64,000 nt of DNA from assembly GCA_001051155.2 (NCBI GenBank), contig JYIP02000001.1, forward strand, positions 248,001 to 312,000. The letters are read 5' to 3'. This document shows, in pieces, positions 33,201 to 44,147 of the stretch. The notes below the pieces were generated by a model, which was given only the letters and a program-made list of their open reading frames with translations, had not been told where the DNA came from and did no database searches. Each line of letters starts with the position of its first letter. Positions within the stretch are counted from its first letter, which is position 1. The position numbers and the translations under genes were made by a program. The stretch comes from Chrysoporthe austroafricana. Lineage: Eukaryota > Ascomycota > Sordariomycetes > Diaporthales > Cryphonectriaceae.

Positions 33201-35723
33201 ATGTGGAAGTTCGACGCCAACGTAATCACCACTCTGATGACCGCTCTTTGGCGTGGGATAGCGGCCACTATGAGCACCTCCATAGGACAGTCGGTTTCGG
33301 AGTTGCATAACATTGCGATCTCGTCGCCCAACAGAGATGCACGCGTCGCGCCAGTCAAGGTTCTGGCGTCCTCGTCAGTCATCTGCATGCCATCAGGCTC
33401 TTTCTTCATCGACCACAACGATCTCGTGGGTATCAGTGTATTTGATTTCCCGTTTTCTAGATCCTGTGCCTGATACATCGCTTTTTTGAGCAGTTCGAGG
33501 CAGTTTTGGGACTTCCGCTTTATGGCCATACCCCGGCAACCGTCGTGAGGGTTGATGCGCCTCTGTCAGTCTCTTTGGTCAAAGATACATTCAGTCGCTT
33601 TGAGCGAGCTGATGATGTCTGGGACAGTCATTTCTTGGAATATGTTGTATTCGTCGGGGATCACAACCTGCTGAACCAGTTTTCGGCCTCCTTAGCCGAG
33701 TATCTTCGTTCAGTGGGTACTCAACGCGTTACATTCGCCGATGAAACGATTTACTCTCTGAAGGACATTCCAAACGGACCATATTTTGCATCGTCTTGCG
33801 GTTTGTTCCGCGTGTGGAAACTATTCCCGGACAGTCAAAATGCCTTCGTTGCGGCGTTGGTACAGACTTCAACACAACAGTGAGCCGTCTCGTCTGATGT
33901 TGTTGAAAACCGCAACAACCTTGGAAGCCACCGGTGGACTGACACTCCTGACAGGATTAAATATTTGAATGCTTCCACTGCGGAAGCGTCCCCAAACCTT
34001 GCAATCGCGGTCCCATCACGCCTCTACTACTCGCCCACGCCTAAGAAGCCTCTGCATGGCCTCCGTGTCGCAATCAAGGACAACATCGACATAGCCGGAG
34101 CCAAAACGTTCGCGTCGTCTAGATCATACGGTGAACTGTACGGGGTCTCCAAAAGCTCGGCTCCAGCAATCCAACGCCTTCTCAACCTGGGTGCCGTGAT
34201 TGTTGGAAAGACTGGTATGAGCCAGTTTGCCGATGCAGAGGATCCAACAGGGGACTTCGTCGACTTCCTCGCCCCTTTCAATCCCAGAGGGGATGGCAAT
34301 CGAAGCCCCGGAGGTAGCAGTTTTGGCTCTGGCGCCGCTGCAGGCGCATATGAATGGATCGACTTCGCCATAGGCACAGATAGTGAGCACCGTGGCCTTC
34401 TCCAGACTTGCAGTACCATGCTTACCATCAACAGCTGGTGGTAGCGTCAGGCAGCCAGCTGCAAGCCAGTCAGTGTTTGGACTGAGGCCTTCCCGGGGTG
34501 CAGCAAGCCTCGAGGGGACTGTGGTGATACACCGGTCAGTAAACCCAACCGCATCTTGACCGCGCCACAAGCTTATACCAGATCTGACAGAGACTTGGAT
34601 GCCATCGGTGTTTTATCCAGAGACTTGGATGTGCTGCAAACCGTCTGCCAACATTTTTTCCGAGTCCCAGCGAATTTCATACAAAATGCCAACCCATCAA
34701 CCTTGCCCAAGTTGATCTACCCAAGTCATCTTTTTCCAGTTGAAGATAAGTCTGCCCAAGCTATGTATGATGCCGTCACCATTGCTCTTGAGAATGTCTT
34801 GGATACAGAACGAGTTACGATTAATTTCCATGACGAATGGAGACATGCACAGAATTTTACCAGCCAGGAATTCGAAGAATACTTTGAAGAGGTGAGCGCG
34901 AATTGTTCAATCATAAATTGTCGACACAGACTACGCTAAAATGCGAAACAGGTATTCAATGATTATGTCGTATGGGGCCAGTATACAGAGCGATCGGTAT
35001 TCAAGGACGAGTACCGCGCGAAATTCGGCCGGCAGCCCCGTGTAAATCCCCTGACGCGCTTTCGATGGCAAAGCGGGGCCAACTTCGCAGAAGGTCATTT
35101 TGAGCGCATTCGCTTTAAGAGAGAGCAGTTCGAAACTTTTGTCAATGGCATGTTCGGAGAGAACTCGATCATGGTTACTCCGTTCAAGTTCGGTGAACCC
35201 GAGGCTCGGGACATTTACAGGCCACCGTAAGCCCACCCATGCAAGACATTATTATATTGGTATTTGCGACATTCTTTTTACAAATTCCCGCTGACGTGCA
35301 GCAGTCCGCCTGAGCGTGAAAGAGCGGAGTCTGGATGGGGTCCGAGGCCTGCGTTCCAGTCTCCCATGGCCGGTCAGCCTGAAATCGTGTTCCCAGGTAC
35401 AGAACCCATTGTCTGCCTCTGGAGCGAGAAGATATTCTAACTAGGATACAGTTGGACAACTCCCTGTCATGTCGGAATCCAATCTCAGGGAAGAAAAGTA
35501 CGGAGTAATTGCCTCACTAGTCGGCTCCCCAGGTAACAGTTCCTTGGCCCAATCAAACTTGTTCTCACGACATTAACCATGGTCAGGGCTCGATGCAACA
35601 TTGCTGAAGTTGACGAGCAGTGTGTTGGAAGAACTCAACATTCCAAAGAGAGTCATGGTGGGATCGGTTCCTTTCACGGCTAGTAAAGAGCGAAGTCTTA
35701 AGTCACAAGTCATTGATAAGTGA
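33201..35723 (+). CDS. amidase-signature enzyme with Arp1-like N-terminal domain
   Basis: Nine exons: 33201-33429, 33504-33879, 33955-34382, 34435-34534, 34582-34891, 34952-35226, 35302-35396, 35452-35532, 35587-35723; phases agree throughout, giving 676 residues. The start ATG sits in CAAAATGT. Residues about 75-200 form the scytalone-dehydratase-like (Arp1) N-terminal domain common in fungal amidases (PATVVRVDAPLS, FERADDVWDSHFLEYV, GPYFASS). The amidase core has the Ser-cisSer-Lys triad: Lys243 in VAIKDNID, Ser324 in PGGSSFGSG, and nucleophile Ser348 in GTDTGGSVRQPA. That last motif is interrupted by a 52-nt intron (34383-34434), so an unspliced reading hides it. Hydrolyses an amide bond of unknown substrate. 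Neighbouring oxygenase suggests a small metabolic module. Confidence 0.9.
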
Positions 35724-37165
35724 AGCTGAGCAAGATGTACCTGAGCATTATTCGTCCAAGCCAGGTAATGAGCGAATCAAGCTTCCGTGTATCGGCTGGG
35801 AGCTTTGTGAGTGGGTTGAAACGCAGGTTTTCCAATGGCAAGTCCTTCAATGTTGGGCTTTTCTCATTGCAAACGCTCCTTCCAGAGATATGATGCAATC
35901 GACGAAGAAAACATAACGACCAAACTAGAGCTACATGCTTCTTGTCCTTGCCTCTTGAGATTCTGAATCGCCCGCCCAGAGCCTGCGCTGTGGAACAGCT
36001 TCAACGTTCCGCCAAAATTTCTTATCCGCCTTCTGCGACAGTTGCTTGCGCGCTCCCTGAACTGTCGCTTCTCTTCCTGATCGGACGCGCCATCTCCTTC
36101 ATCATGGAAGTTGCGTTCTTTTGAGATTGCTTATCCGTGAAGCTTTCATTGTTCATCCACTGGATCCACGGCTTTTCATCCGGCTTGTTGGGGTCAGGAG
36201 TCCATCCATTCCATGGCGACTCTGCTAGCATCACCATTCCTGTCGACAAGAGGAAACAGGCTCATCCAGGGCTGTGCCTTAGGATTTGGCGCCTTGGCAC
36301 GATCGGCGGGCGCAGTTGACTGCATGGTGGTGTCTGGACACTTGCGACGCGGCAAAATCTAAGAATAGGGAACTTAGTTTTTGTATGATCTTGGGACGAT
36401 TAAGACTGAGCTCGTCAGATCTATGGGCCGTCTTGGCGCCCTGGGGATACTGACTGGATGTAAGTTTGATCAATCGAAGGAGGTTCGCAGCGGGTTCCAA
36501 AGTTTTTGATGTGTTCAATGTTTTTCTCTTGATACCCACATAGGCAGTCCTTGAGATGGAGTCCGAAGTCTAGTGATGAGATGATGACAGGCCCACCCGG
36601 ATCAAATATTATACTAGACGCACGAAATTTCAGACTTAAGATTCTAAGAGAGATCAGAGAAGGTGGCCGAGCACAACCCCGTGTATTGTGGCTCTATTAG
36701 ACCCCGCCTCTGGTCAGCCCACCATCCTGCGTGTCATCTGAGCAAAAGGGGCGTATCAGAGGCAGAGGTGCACGGGTTGCAGCTGGATGTACACTCTACA
36801 TGACTGCCGCTCAGGCCAAGTTTCGCGAAGCATTCTGCACACCTCCCAAAGAGAAAGATCATACGTGTCATCTTTCTGTTGCGGCCGTTTAAGATAAGAA
36901 ATGGTGTGTCATGTGCCTCGCTGATGCATCCATCACATGCAACTCACATGCAACTCAATGGATCATGTTTGGTTGTCTAGCAAATACTAGTAGATGTTAA
37001 TCTGTTTTAGCTACTTGCACGCTGTAAAAGCTGCAACGGTGGTATCTGGGGCCGCCTGATCGATAATATACAAGTCCGTCCTCTAAGCAGCTCTGGAGGC
37101 ACTTGTTCCTCTATCTACACAACAAAAAGTACCATATACAAGACCTAGATCAAGTTTAGCTCATT
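35724..37165. other. 1.4-kb intergenic region
   Basis: No supported gene. A minus-strand open stretch at 36022-36249 (PWNGWTPDPNKPDEKPW, then basic) and another at 36279-36539 might be exons of an unrecognised or dead gene, but no start, splice pair or domain was found. Confidence 0.4.
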
Positions 37166-38641
37166 ATGGACATCACGAAGATATTTTGTCGTGCTTCTGA
37201 TAAGTTCTCTTTGCACTGGAAGCTTGAAGGGTTTAGTAGTGATGCATCGAGAACCATCTATGTTGCTCCTGTCGTCCCCGGAGATCGCCGCCCACCTCCG
37301 TTGCTATTATCTTGCTTACTAGAACAACAGAGTCCCTCGATGAGGAAGTTGGTGTCTGCCTCTGACAATACTAACTCGCCAGTTACGGAGGAAGAGGTGG
37401 AAAGGATTGCGCGAGGTCTCATAGCAAGGCTGGACGGATGGACTGAGCGTGTGGACTTGACGCAACTTTTGAAATCAACCACCATGGGATCCAGTTTTCG
37501 CATCGAAGAGGGATATTCTCTAATTCGGAATGGGGTCTGGCTGGCACCCAACAACGAGCTTCAAAAACGGTATCTGCCATTGTCACGCCTGGCATCTCTG
37601 TGGAGGGACTTGTCGTTCGAGCTACCCCCGACCTTAGACTTCGACGACTTACAGTCGATCAGCAGATTACACGACTCAGTCTCAATCTCCATCCTACCAA
37701 GCGGCGAGACTGTGATATTCAAGGGCGCTGTTAGGATTGTGGCTCGACTGTACCACGAATTGAGGGAGCTCCTTCGAATGCCACCTCACCCAAATATTGC
37801 AGCAAGGCCGAAGTATTTGGTTATTCGCAAGGTCCCTGGTCGCCAACAGCCCATTTTGTGTGGGTTTGTTCTCAAATACTACAGGGGAGGTTCGTTGCTT
37901 GAGAGTCTAGCGCGGTATTCCCTCCAGAAGTCATTGTCCTTCGAAACAAAGCTCAAATGGATACGCGAAATCATCGCAGCGTTTCGACACCTTCACAGTC
38001 AGCCGGACGGATTCTACTCGGACTTGAGGCTGGATAACATCGTACTGGACGAGAACCAAAATGTTGTTCTGGTGGATTTCGAACAATACGGATCAGGCCG
38101 CCAATGGTTCCACCCGGCCCTCTGGAATTGGAAGAAATTGAGGTCGTCCAACTCTACGCACAACACGGAATGGGCGCAAAGCGCAGTGAATCCGGCGAAT
38201 ATGCCTCATGGGATTCACTATTCCAATCCCAAATTAGGCTACCTCAAGTGCTTCACGGATGCCACCGACCGGGATAGACAGGGCTGGGAAGCATATTCCA
38301 TCGCCAAAGTGATGTGGTGCATCTTTGAAGAAGAGACCAATCAGATCAATCTCCTGAATCTCAGGGAAGAAGAGTTGCAGATACAGCTGAGGGATGGTAC
38401 GCCACTGGTTGAGACCGTGTTTCCACACTTCCGCCAGACGCCGCCACGGATGAGATACTGGATTTGGCTTTGCACGAGGCACAGTTGGGAGTGGGGCCAC
38501 GTGCAATGCAAGTGTGCCTCAACGACGCCCGACGTCTGCGGGTTATGGGAGCAAGGCAACGCTCTGGCTGGCATCCTTGACACCCATCTGTATTTCGAGG
38601 CGAGCTTATTGGATGAGGTGGCAAGTTGGAATTCCAAGTAG
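37166..38641 (+). CDS. atypical protein kinase-like protein
   Basis: Single-exon gene of 491 codons. The first 170 residues are unrelated to the kinase fold and contain no recognised domain. A kinase-like domain follows: SILPSGETVIFKGA with candidate ATP-binding Lys186, YHELRELLRMPPHPNI with Glu199, a hinge at GFVLKYYRGGSLLE, FRHLHSQPDGFYSDLRLDNIVL (Asp286 and Asn291 in the HRDxxxxN place, His-Arg replaced by Tyr-Ser), and VDFEQ (303-307) in place of DFG. So the catalytic Asp and Asn are kept but the HRD arginine and the DFG glycine are not. Family resemblance is to the fungus-specific kinase-like proteins. It may have activity or be a pseudokinase. C-terminal tail is Cys/Trp-rich (WLCTRHSWEWGHVQCKC). 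Confidence 0.75.
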   Translation: MDITKIFCRASDKFSLHWKLEGFSSDASRTIYVAPVVPGDRRPPPLLLSCLLEQQSPSMRKLVSASDNTNSPVTEEEVERIARGLIARLDGWTERVDLTQLLKSTTMGSSFRIEEGYSLIRNGVWLAPNNELQKRYLPLSRLASLWRDLSFELPPTLDFDDLQSISRLHDSVSISILPSGETVIFKGAVRIVARLYHELRELLRMPPHPNIAARPKYLVIRKVPGRQQPILCGFVLKYYRGGSLLESLARYSLQKSLSFETKLKWIREIIAAFRHLHSQPDGFYSDLRLDNIVLDENQNVVLVDFEQYGSGRQWFHPALWNWKKLRSSNSTHNTEWAQSAVNPANMPHGIHYSNPKLGYLKCFTDATDRDRQGWEAYSIAKVMWCIFEEETNQINLLNLREEELQIQLRDGTPLVETVFPHFRQTPPRMRYWIWLCTRHSWEWGHVQCKCASTTPDVCGLWEQGNALAGILDTHLYFEASLLDEVASWNSK

Positions 38642-38966
38642 ATGGACATGGGGTACTTTCTTGCCGCGGAGGTAGTCAATCTTACATGTGCGACCTGTTC
38701 CCGCTTTGCGTCAACTTAAGTGCTGTGGGCTCTCAAAAGAAAAGAACTTATTGCGCGCAGCACACATGTTTGCTTCAAGCAACCACTAGAATCGGGCTTG
38801 GAACGTGGCGGCTAGGATCGGAATGCTGCCTACTTGTGCAACCGAGGCATCCATGGTCCTGAATGCCATGGGATGCTACATTGGGCGAGTAGGTCAACTG
38901 TGCATCGCGCATCTGCATTCTGTGACAATAATCGCTAAGCTCCACACAGTTCGGAGGACGAGCAAA
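38642..38966. other. short spacer between kinase and membrane-protein genes
   Basis: 325 bp with no gene. The downstream gene's frame is open from 38805, but the ATG at 38967 has the better context. Confidence 0.4.
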
Positions 38967-39779
38967 ATGTGCGGGTTCGCAGCAAACCAGGACCTCTACG
39001 GAATCGGCGTGCGAGTTGGCCTGTATTGTCAGTGGTTTGCGACACTGCTAGCCTTTCTCGTCCTCCCAGACGAAGCCGCATCCATGCAGAGCACCACAAT
39101 CTGTTTCCAGATCGCCAGTCTGATTGCTGTAGTTATTTTGACCCCACAAGGCAGCGTCTCTCAGCCAGAAGTCATCATTGCTCTTCCGCTGTGCTTCGGG
39201 GACTTTCTTGCTGCAAGCATAAACACGACAGCAACAGCAAATGGAGTCCGCACCACTGTTTTACGAAACTTCGTCACAACCCAGCTTCTAGGTGCCTTCC
39301 TTGCCTACAGTTGTTGGTTCTGGTGGAGAGGCATTGTGACTCTTGAGAGTCCGTCTTGCACATATTATACTCTGTTATTTGCAAAAGTTCGCATCAACCG
39401 GCTCCGCGTATTCGGAATTGTGATGAGCACCCTTGGATGCTTACTCTTTCTGGCGATCGAGGCCCTGCTAGCCATTCGAACTACTCTGGCCATTTGGAAA
39501 GTCGGTCTAGTGGCTGCCTTTGGATATTTGACTGATACTCAAGAGCAAGCAGCCAAGGGGCAGCCTCGATGGCAGATTTGGTTGGCAGTTTTGGTAGCCT
39601 GCATCTCGATGGCATACACCATTGCCATGATCGAAACAACGATAAATTGGAATGATGTCGCGGGCGCAACAAGTCTTGACAGTGTTGGGCAACTCGTCCC
39701 TCTTATCATAGGGGTTACTGGTCTTCTCAGAGTCTTCTATTTGCTACTGGCGAAGAGGCTCAACCGAGCGGCTACATAG
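38967..39779 (+). CDS. multi-pass membrane protein, function unknown
   Basis: 270 codons from the ATG in AGCAAAATG (38967), beginning MCGFAANQDLYGIGVRVGLY. About seven hydrophobic segments of membrane length are visible (for example WFATLLAFLVLP, ICFQIASLIAVVILT, FGIVMSTLGCLLFLAIEALL, IWLAVLVACISMAYTIAMI, LVPLIIGVTGLLRVFYLLL). The opening CGxxxNxDLYGIGVRxGxYxQW and its seven-segment layout recall a Pezizomycotina family of uncharacterised membrane proteins found in accessory regions; I know no function. It follows the kinase gene on the same strand, which may be coincidental. Confidence 0.7.
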   Translation: MCGFAANQDLYGIGVRVGLYCQWFATLLAFLVLPDEAASMQSTTICFQIASLIAVVILTPQGSVSQPEVIIALPLCFGDFLAASINTTATANGVRTTVLRNFVTTQLLGAFLAYSCWFWWRGIVTLESPSCTYYTLLFAKVRINRLRVFGIVMSTLGCLLFLAIEALLAIRTTLAIWKVGLVAAFGYLTDTQEQAAKGQPRWQIWLAVLVACISMAYTIAMIETTINWNDVAGATSLDSVGQLVPLIIGVTGLLRVFYLLLAKRLNRAAT

Positions 39780-39990
39780 ACCGCGATTGTTGTCTCGATC
39801 AAAGGTATTGGGAGCGCTGTGTGCATGATATTTAGTGTAGTTAACATTTAACCTGTCAAATGAGAGAGACAGAGTGAGGCAGATACTTCAGGAAGGAAAG
39901 CAGGCGCGTGCGCGCAAGCAAAGATCCATGGGTCCCAGGTGCCCGAGCGACATATAAACATTGATACTGTGGATTTGTAAACGTGAATCT

Positions 39991-42900
39991 TCATCTATAA
40001 AATGGGTGTATCAAACTTTTGAATGGATCGTCTTCTTCCAATGGAAGCTGAGAGTTTTTGAGGCGAGCGAACAGTTCCTGGGCCTGTTGCATTGGTCGTG
40101 ACCCGTCTGCATTGTTGCGACGACTGAGAAGTCTAGCGAGATCGAGAAGTGCCCGGCCTTTTTGGGCATCAACTAGTTGCAGCTGCTCATAAACTTCGAT
40201 CGATTTCCTGAAGAACGATCTGATATAATAATGTTGTCAGTTCCAAGTCGGCATTCCGTCGAGGAAGAAAAAACTGAAAGGTCGGCAAGGGAAAAAAGTA
40301 TGCAAAGGAGAGGAAGGGGCGTGTGAAGGCTCTTTAAATACGCACACTGACTTTGCCCATTCATCCTCCTGGTACAGTCTTCCGAGTTTCCAGTACGAGC
40401 ATGCCGTGTATGGGTGTACTTCGTTGAATGCTTCCATCCTTAATTGTAAGGCCCTTCCGTGATCCTTTTTTGCCTCTGCTGTCATCCCACGCGTAAGAAA
40501 GATGTTGCCACGGCAGTAGATGTTGCGAGCATCCATTGCGCTAATAAGTCAGCAGTAACCCATAGAAATTCGATTACTCAGAGACTTACAGCTTCTGTTC
40601 TACAGACATACTCTCTGTGATTCCGGATGTCAAGTCAAGAGAGGTTGAAAGGTTTTGACCAGCCATGTCGAGGTCTCCAGCACACAGAGCAGCCAGTGCC
40701 ACATTGTGGTATGACATGGCCAGCATCTGGATCTGCTCAGACTTTCTCGGGCTTCTCAATTCGATCGACTTCTTCCCGAGGTCAATGGCTTCTTGTACCC
40801 GCCCAGGGGTTCCAACTGCAGCAGTCCCCAGACTCATGTACGAATTTGCGATTTGCGGGTGTGTAGAGTCCATGAGACCGGATTCAGAGGCGCTCAGTCT
40901 CAAACTGAGTGCATCAGCCAAGCTTTTGTAACTCTCTAGAAGAAAAGAGCTCTCTAGCTGAGATCCACCAATGGTTGTTAACAAGTTGGCACGCAGTAAT
41001 CTCGTTTCGCTTGACGAACTTGTCGCAATATCGAGGCCAGTCCGCGCGAGTTTCATTGCACGAGCAAACATGCCCCTTTCGAACATCGACCTGGGAAGCT
41101 GGTTAGATTAAACATTCGAAATACACGTGCAAATGGTTCGAATAGGAGGTCAAGACCATCAGAGCAATGATTCCGCATCGCTGCCGAGAGCTTACCAAGA
41201 ACAAAAGTATGCCAATTCCGCTAGATTCGACGGTGTGTGTGACAATCGATGTGATACTTGTCGATATCTGTTCTCCAGCGCCTCGACATGCGGTAGGTAG
41301 CGTTGGCATTCGAACCAGGCTGAGGACATCAAAAGCCCCTCCTCCGACTGTTTCGGGAAGATTGTCCAGATCACCTGGACAGCGACATCGAATGCCTGTT
41401 GCAGTGTTGCATGGTCCATGCGCTGGACAGTCACATCTTGGACGAGACGATGAATACAGAGAGATGACCGGTCCCGGCGAATGAGTGAGTGATTTGAGAG
41501 GTTACTCAATGCAACGAGGTATGCCGTATCGTCTTCGGGCAACAGCAGAGATGACCTCTGGAACTTCGGGCTGCACAAAATCTCCTCTCCAATACTGTCG
41601 GGGTCAAGAAACGTTATGACTTGAAGCAGGTTGAGGGCATCCTCGGAGAGACTGGATAGATTCGCCTCCCACAGCATGTTCAGTGGCAGGGTAGCCATAC
41701 CACCTTCTGGCAGGGGCCAACCTAGCAACAAGTTTCGTTTCCGTGTCAGCAACTGAAGAGCTTCCCCGAAAGTCCGCATAGTGTGCTGTATGAATGCTGC
41801 TGCCAGCATTATCGCCAGAGGCAACCCTCCGAGCAGCTTGCAAATTCCGTCGACAACATCCAGTTCTTTGGGATCCTCTGTGTAGAATGTTTGAGGGAGT
41901 AGCGTCAACAGGAGTTCCCGGCTTTCAATATCAGAAAGGGCACCAATCTCAAACGCATTGTCGACCATCGTTGAGCATGTCGTCGGGTGTCGACTCGTCA
42001 CTATTACCGTTCCTCTCATCGTTCTGGGCCAGAAGTCGGCAACAATGTCTTCTTTTTCCGCATTGTCGAAGACAACAAGCCACGAGTCCGCAAACCCAGT
42101 CAGTTAAATGTTCCAATGGGTCTCAGATGAGGGCTTACCGTTTTGATCGAGCCAGTTCTTCCAGTGCCTTTCCACGTTTGAAGGATCCGTGCCCGATTCA
42201 CCGAGATTGAAACCTAGTTCTCTGCAAAATTTGGCCGCCGATGTAGTCAACTTTTGCCTTGTATCAGCAGCGAGCCAAAAAATACGCGGAGAATAGGTGT
42301 CAAGATGGTCGTATATGAATTTGACAGCTATCGAGGACTTTCCCATGCCACCTAAACCGTATAGCAGAACCGAAGTGCCCGGACGGGGATTTCGTTCAGG
42401 GGTGACAAGCACTTTCGCAATTGAATTGAGAGTACCTTCCCTGCCACTGAACTTCCGGTTGACTGGCATCTCGAAACAAGAGAAGGCTGAAGGTACCCCA
42501 TGAGCCTTTGTGTTGAGCTCGCTGTCTCTCTTCGATAATTCATCAGCCTCAAACTTAGCTGCTTGAGCCTCGCGCTCCACACGAGCACCACTTTGTTTGA
42601 TGGCCTCTGAGAGCCTTTTTAAGTTGCCTTCTATCGTTGAGTCCGGTGGAAGAACATATTTCTCTATTTGAATCGTCAACTTATGAGTCATGATAGGCCT
42701 CAGCCCTTGGGGCCGCCGGACGGCTTACTTTTCTGGAGCACATTGATGGAATAACCGAAGAAGGCTATCACGTCAGAGTAGAATGCTTCCGCTGCGTATT
42801 TCACTGCGTGGATGTGTGTGAACATGGCTATGTACTTGCCGACCAAATCAAGTTCGATGCCAACGATAGTCAGGTGCTCGATGATCAATCGCCAGATGTG

Positions 42901-43263
42901 GCTGTGGTCGATGTTTAACTAGTCACAGTTAGATTTCGATTCACAACTTGAGACAAAATTTGGGTGGAACTCAACTGTGGCAATGATCCCCAGACCACCC
43001 CAGATCATTGCACCGATCTCAGGATTTGTGGGTGCAATAGTGCTTATTAACCCGCTGAGTGACTTGAGTTGGTCGATCAGTGGGTTAAGCTTCCCGAGGA
43101 ATCGCTGAGTCGCTCCGTTCGCAACGTTTTTGGACAGATCTCGCAACTGTTTTTCCAGTGTGTCCACAGAATCGGTGAACATAATCTGAGAATAAGCATC
43201 GGGCCCTACTTGAGCACGAAAATTGTCCAACACGCCTTTCCAGGATGCCTCGCTGGTTCTCAT
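39991..43263 (-). CDS. NB-ARC/TPR NLR-like protein with defective acceptor site
   Basis: STAND ATPase with TPR tail. Exons: 42976-43263, 42729-42918, 42139-42663, 41196-42087, 40590-41090, 40352-40540, 39991-40219; all phases match and give 937 residues. N-terminus is a helical fungal NLR leader (about 1-155, including GAMIWGGLGIIATLN). Walker A is LLYGLGGMGKSS (about 260-270). Walker B is SWLVVFDNA at the beginning of exon four. GLPLA follows (LLGGLPLAIMLAA), then winged-helix (HRLVQD) and about 330 residues of TPR-like helices. The exon-four acceptor at 42088-42089 reads GG where AG is required, right after a good TTTAACTGAC branch site; the next in-phase AG would delete Walker B. So the gene is either just inactivated, differently spliced, or carries a base error. 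A further 5' exon at 43331-43669 is possible. Confidence 0.75.
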
Positions 43264-44147
43264 TAGTCACATCAATTGAATAGAGCAGGCTTCAACCACT
43301 GATGCGCGCGTCTGAGGAGCACAGTATTGACTACCAACTGAGCTGGTTGACTCTCTGGTGCCAGTACAAGGAATGTGACTTGAGACCTAACCTTTGTGTG
43401 TGCAATGATATAATCGTTTTCGAATCACTTGTCGAGAGAGAGCTTGTAGTTGTTGCTGTATCTGTAGCAATGAGTGGGTTGGGTGATATGCTTGTGGACT
43501 TCGATACCGAGGCACGTCTCTGCATGTCCTGCCTGGCTCGGCGCAGAAACGATGGCAGACGCAGCTTCTGAGAAAAAGAAATCGGTCTTGCCACTGATGG
43601 GTCATGCTCGGGCGCGGATCCTTCGCCTGCTGCGTTGCTGTTCTTCTGCAAGCCAACTGGGACGTTCATCTTCGTCAGACTATTCGATGCTGGTCGGTCT
43701 CGCGCCTATCCAGGTATAACAGGTCGAAAGGGCCAATTTGAAGAGCAAGAAAGGTCCAACGCTCGGGAGCCAAGAGAAAACCGGCCCAAACCTCGCGAAT
43801 GGGGTGACACAATGAAACCCCCCTTCCCCATTTCGCGCAACACCCTTTCCCGCTAGACATCAGGATGTGGCACGGGCGACGTGTTCGCGCATACACCGTG
43901 CCTTCCTGGGCACACAGGGGTGCACAATATCAGGCTGGTCCAACCAGCTATCTATTCTGCGTCTTCCGCTCGAAACCGAATATGGGCGTCCAGCTGAGGT
44001 TGTTCGCTGAGATGTACTGTACTTACCTCCCCCGCCTCGACTACCTGTCCAGGTGTCTTTGAAGGACACCCACCACCAACTTGCAGCAAATCACAAAATT
44101 CCGGAACTGAATTACAGCCAACGAACACAGATCAGTGACACTTGACG
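43264..44147. other. intergenic upstream of the NB-ARC gene
   Basis: A minus-strand open stretch 43331-43669 (MNVPVGLQKNSNAAGEG..., Ser/Thr-rich) could be a first exon of the NB-ARC gene: a GTTAGG donor in phase 2 would join the AG just inside the annotated ATG. The branch site would then be very close to the acceptor, so it is left as an option. Confidence 0.35.

Noticed and set aside
33092..33529. Open frame of 145 codons on the minus strand
   Set aside because: Antisense to amidase exon one, which fits the Arp1-amidase family in the plus strand.
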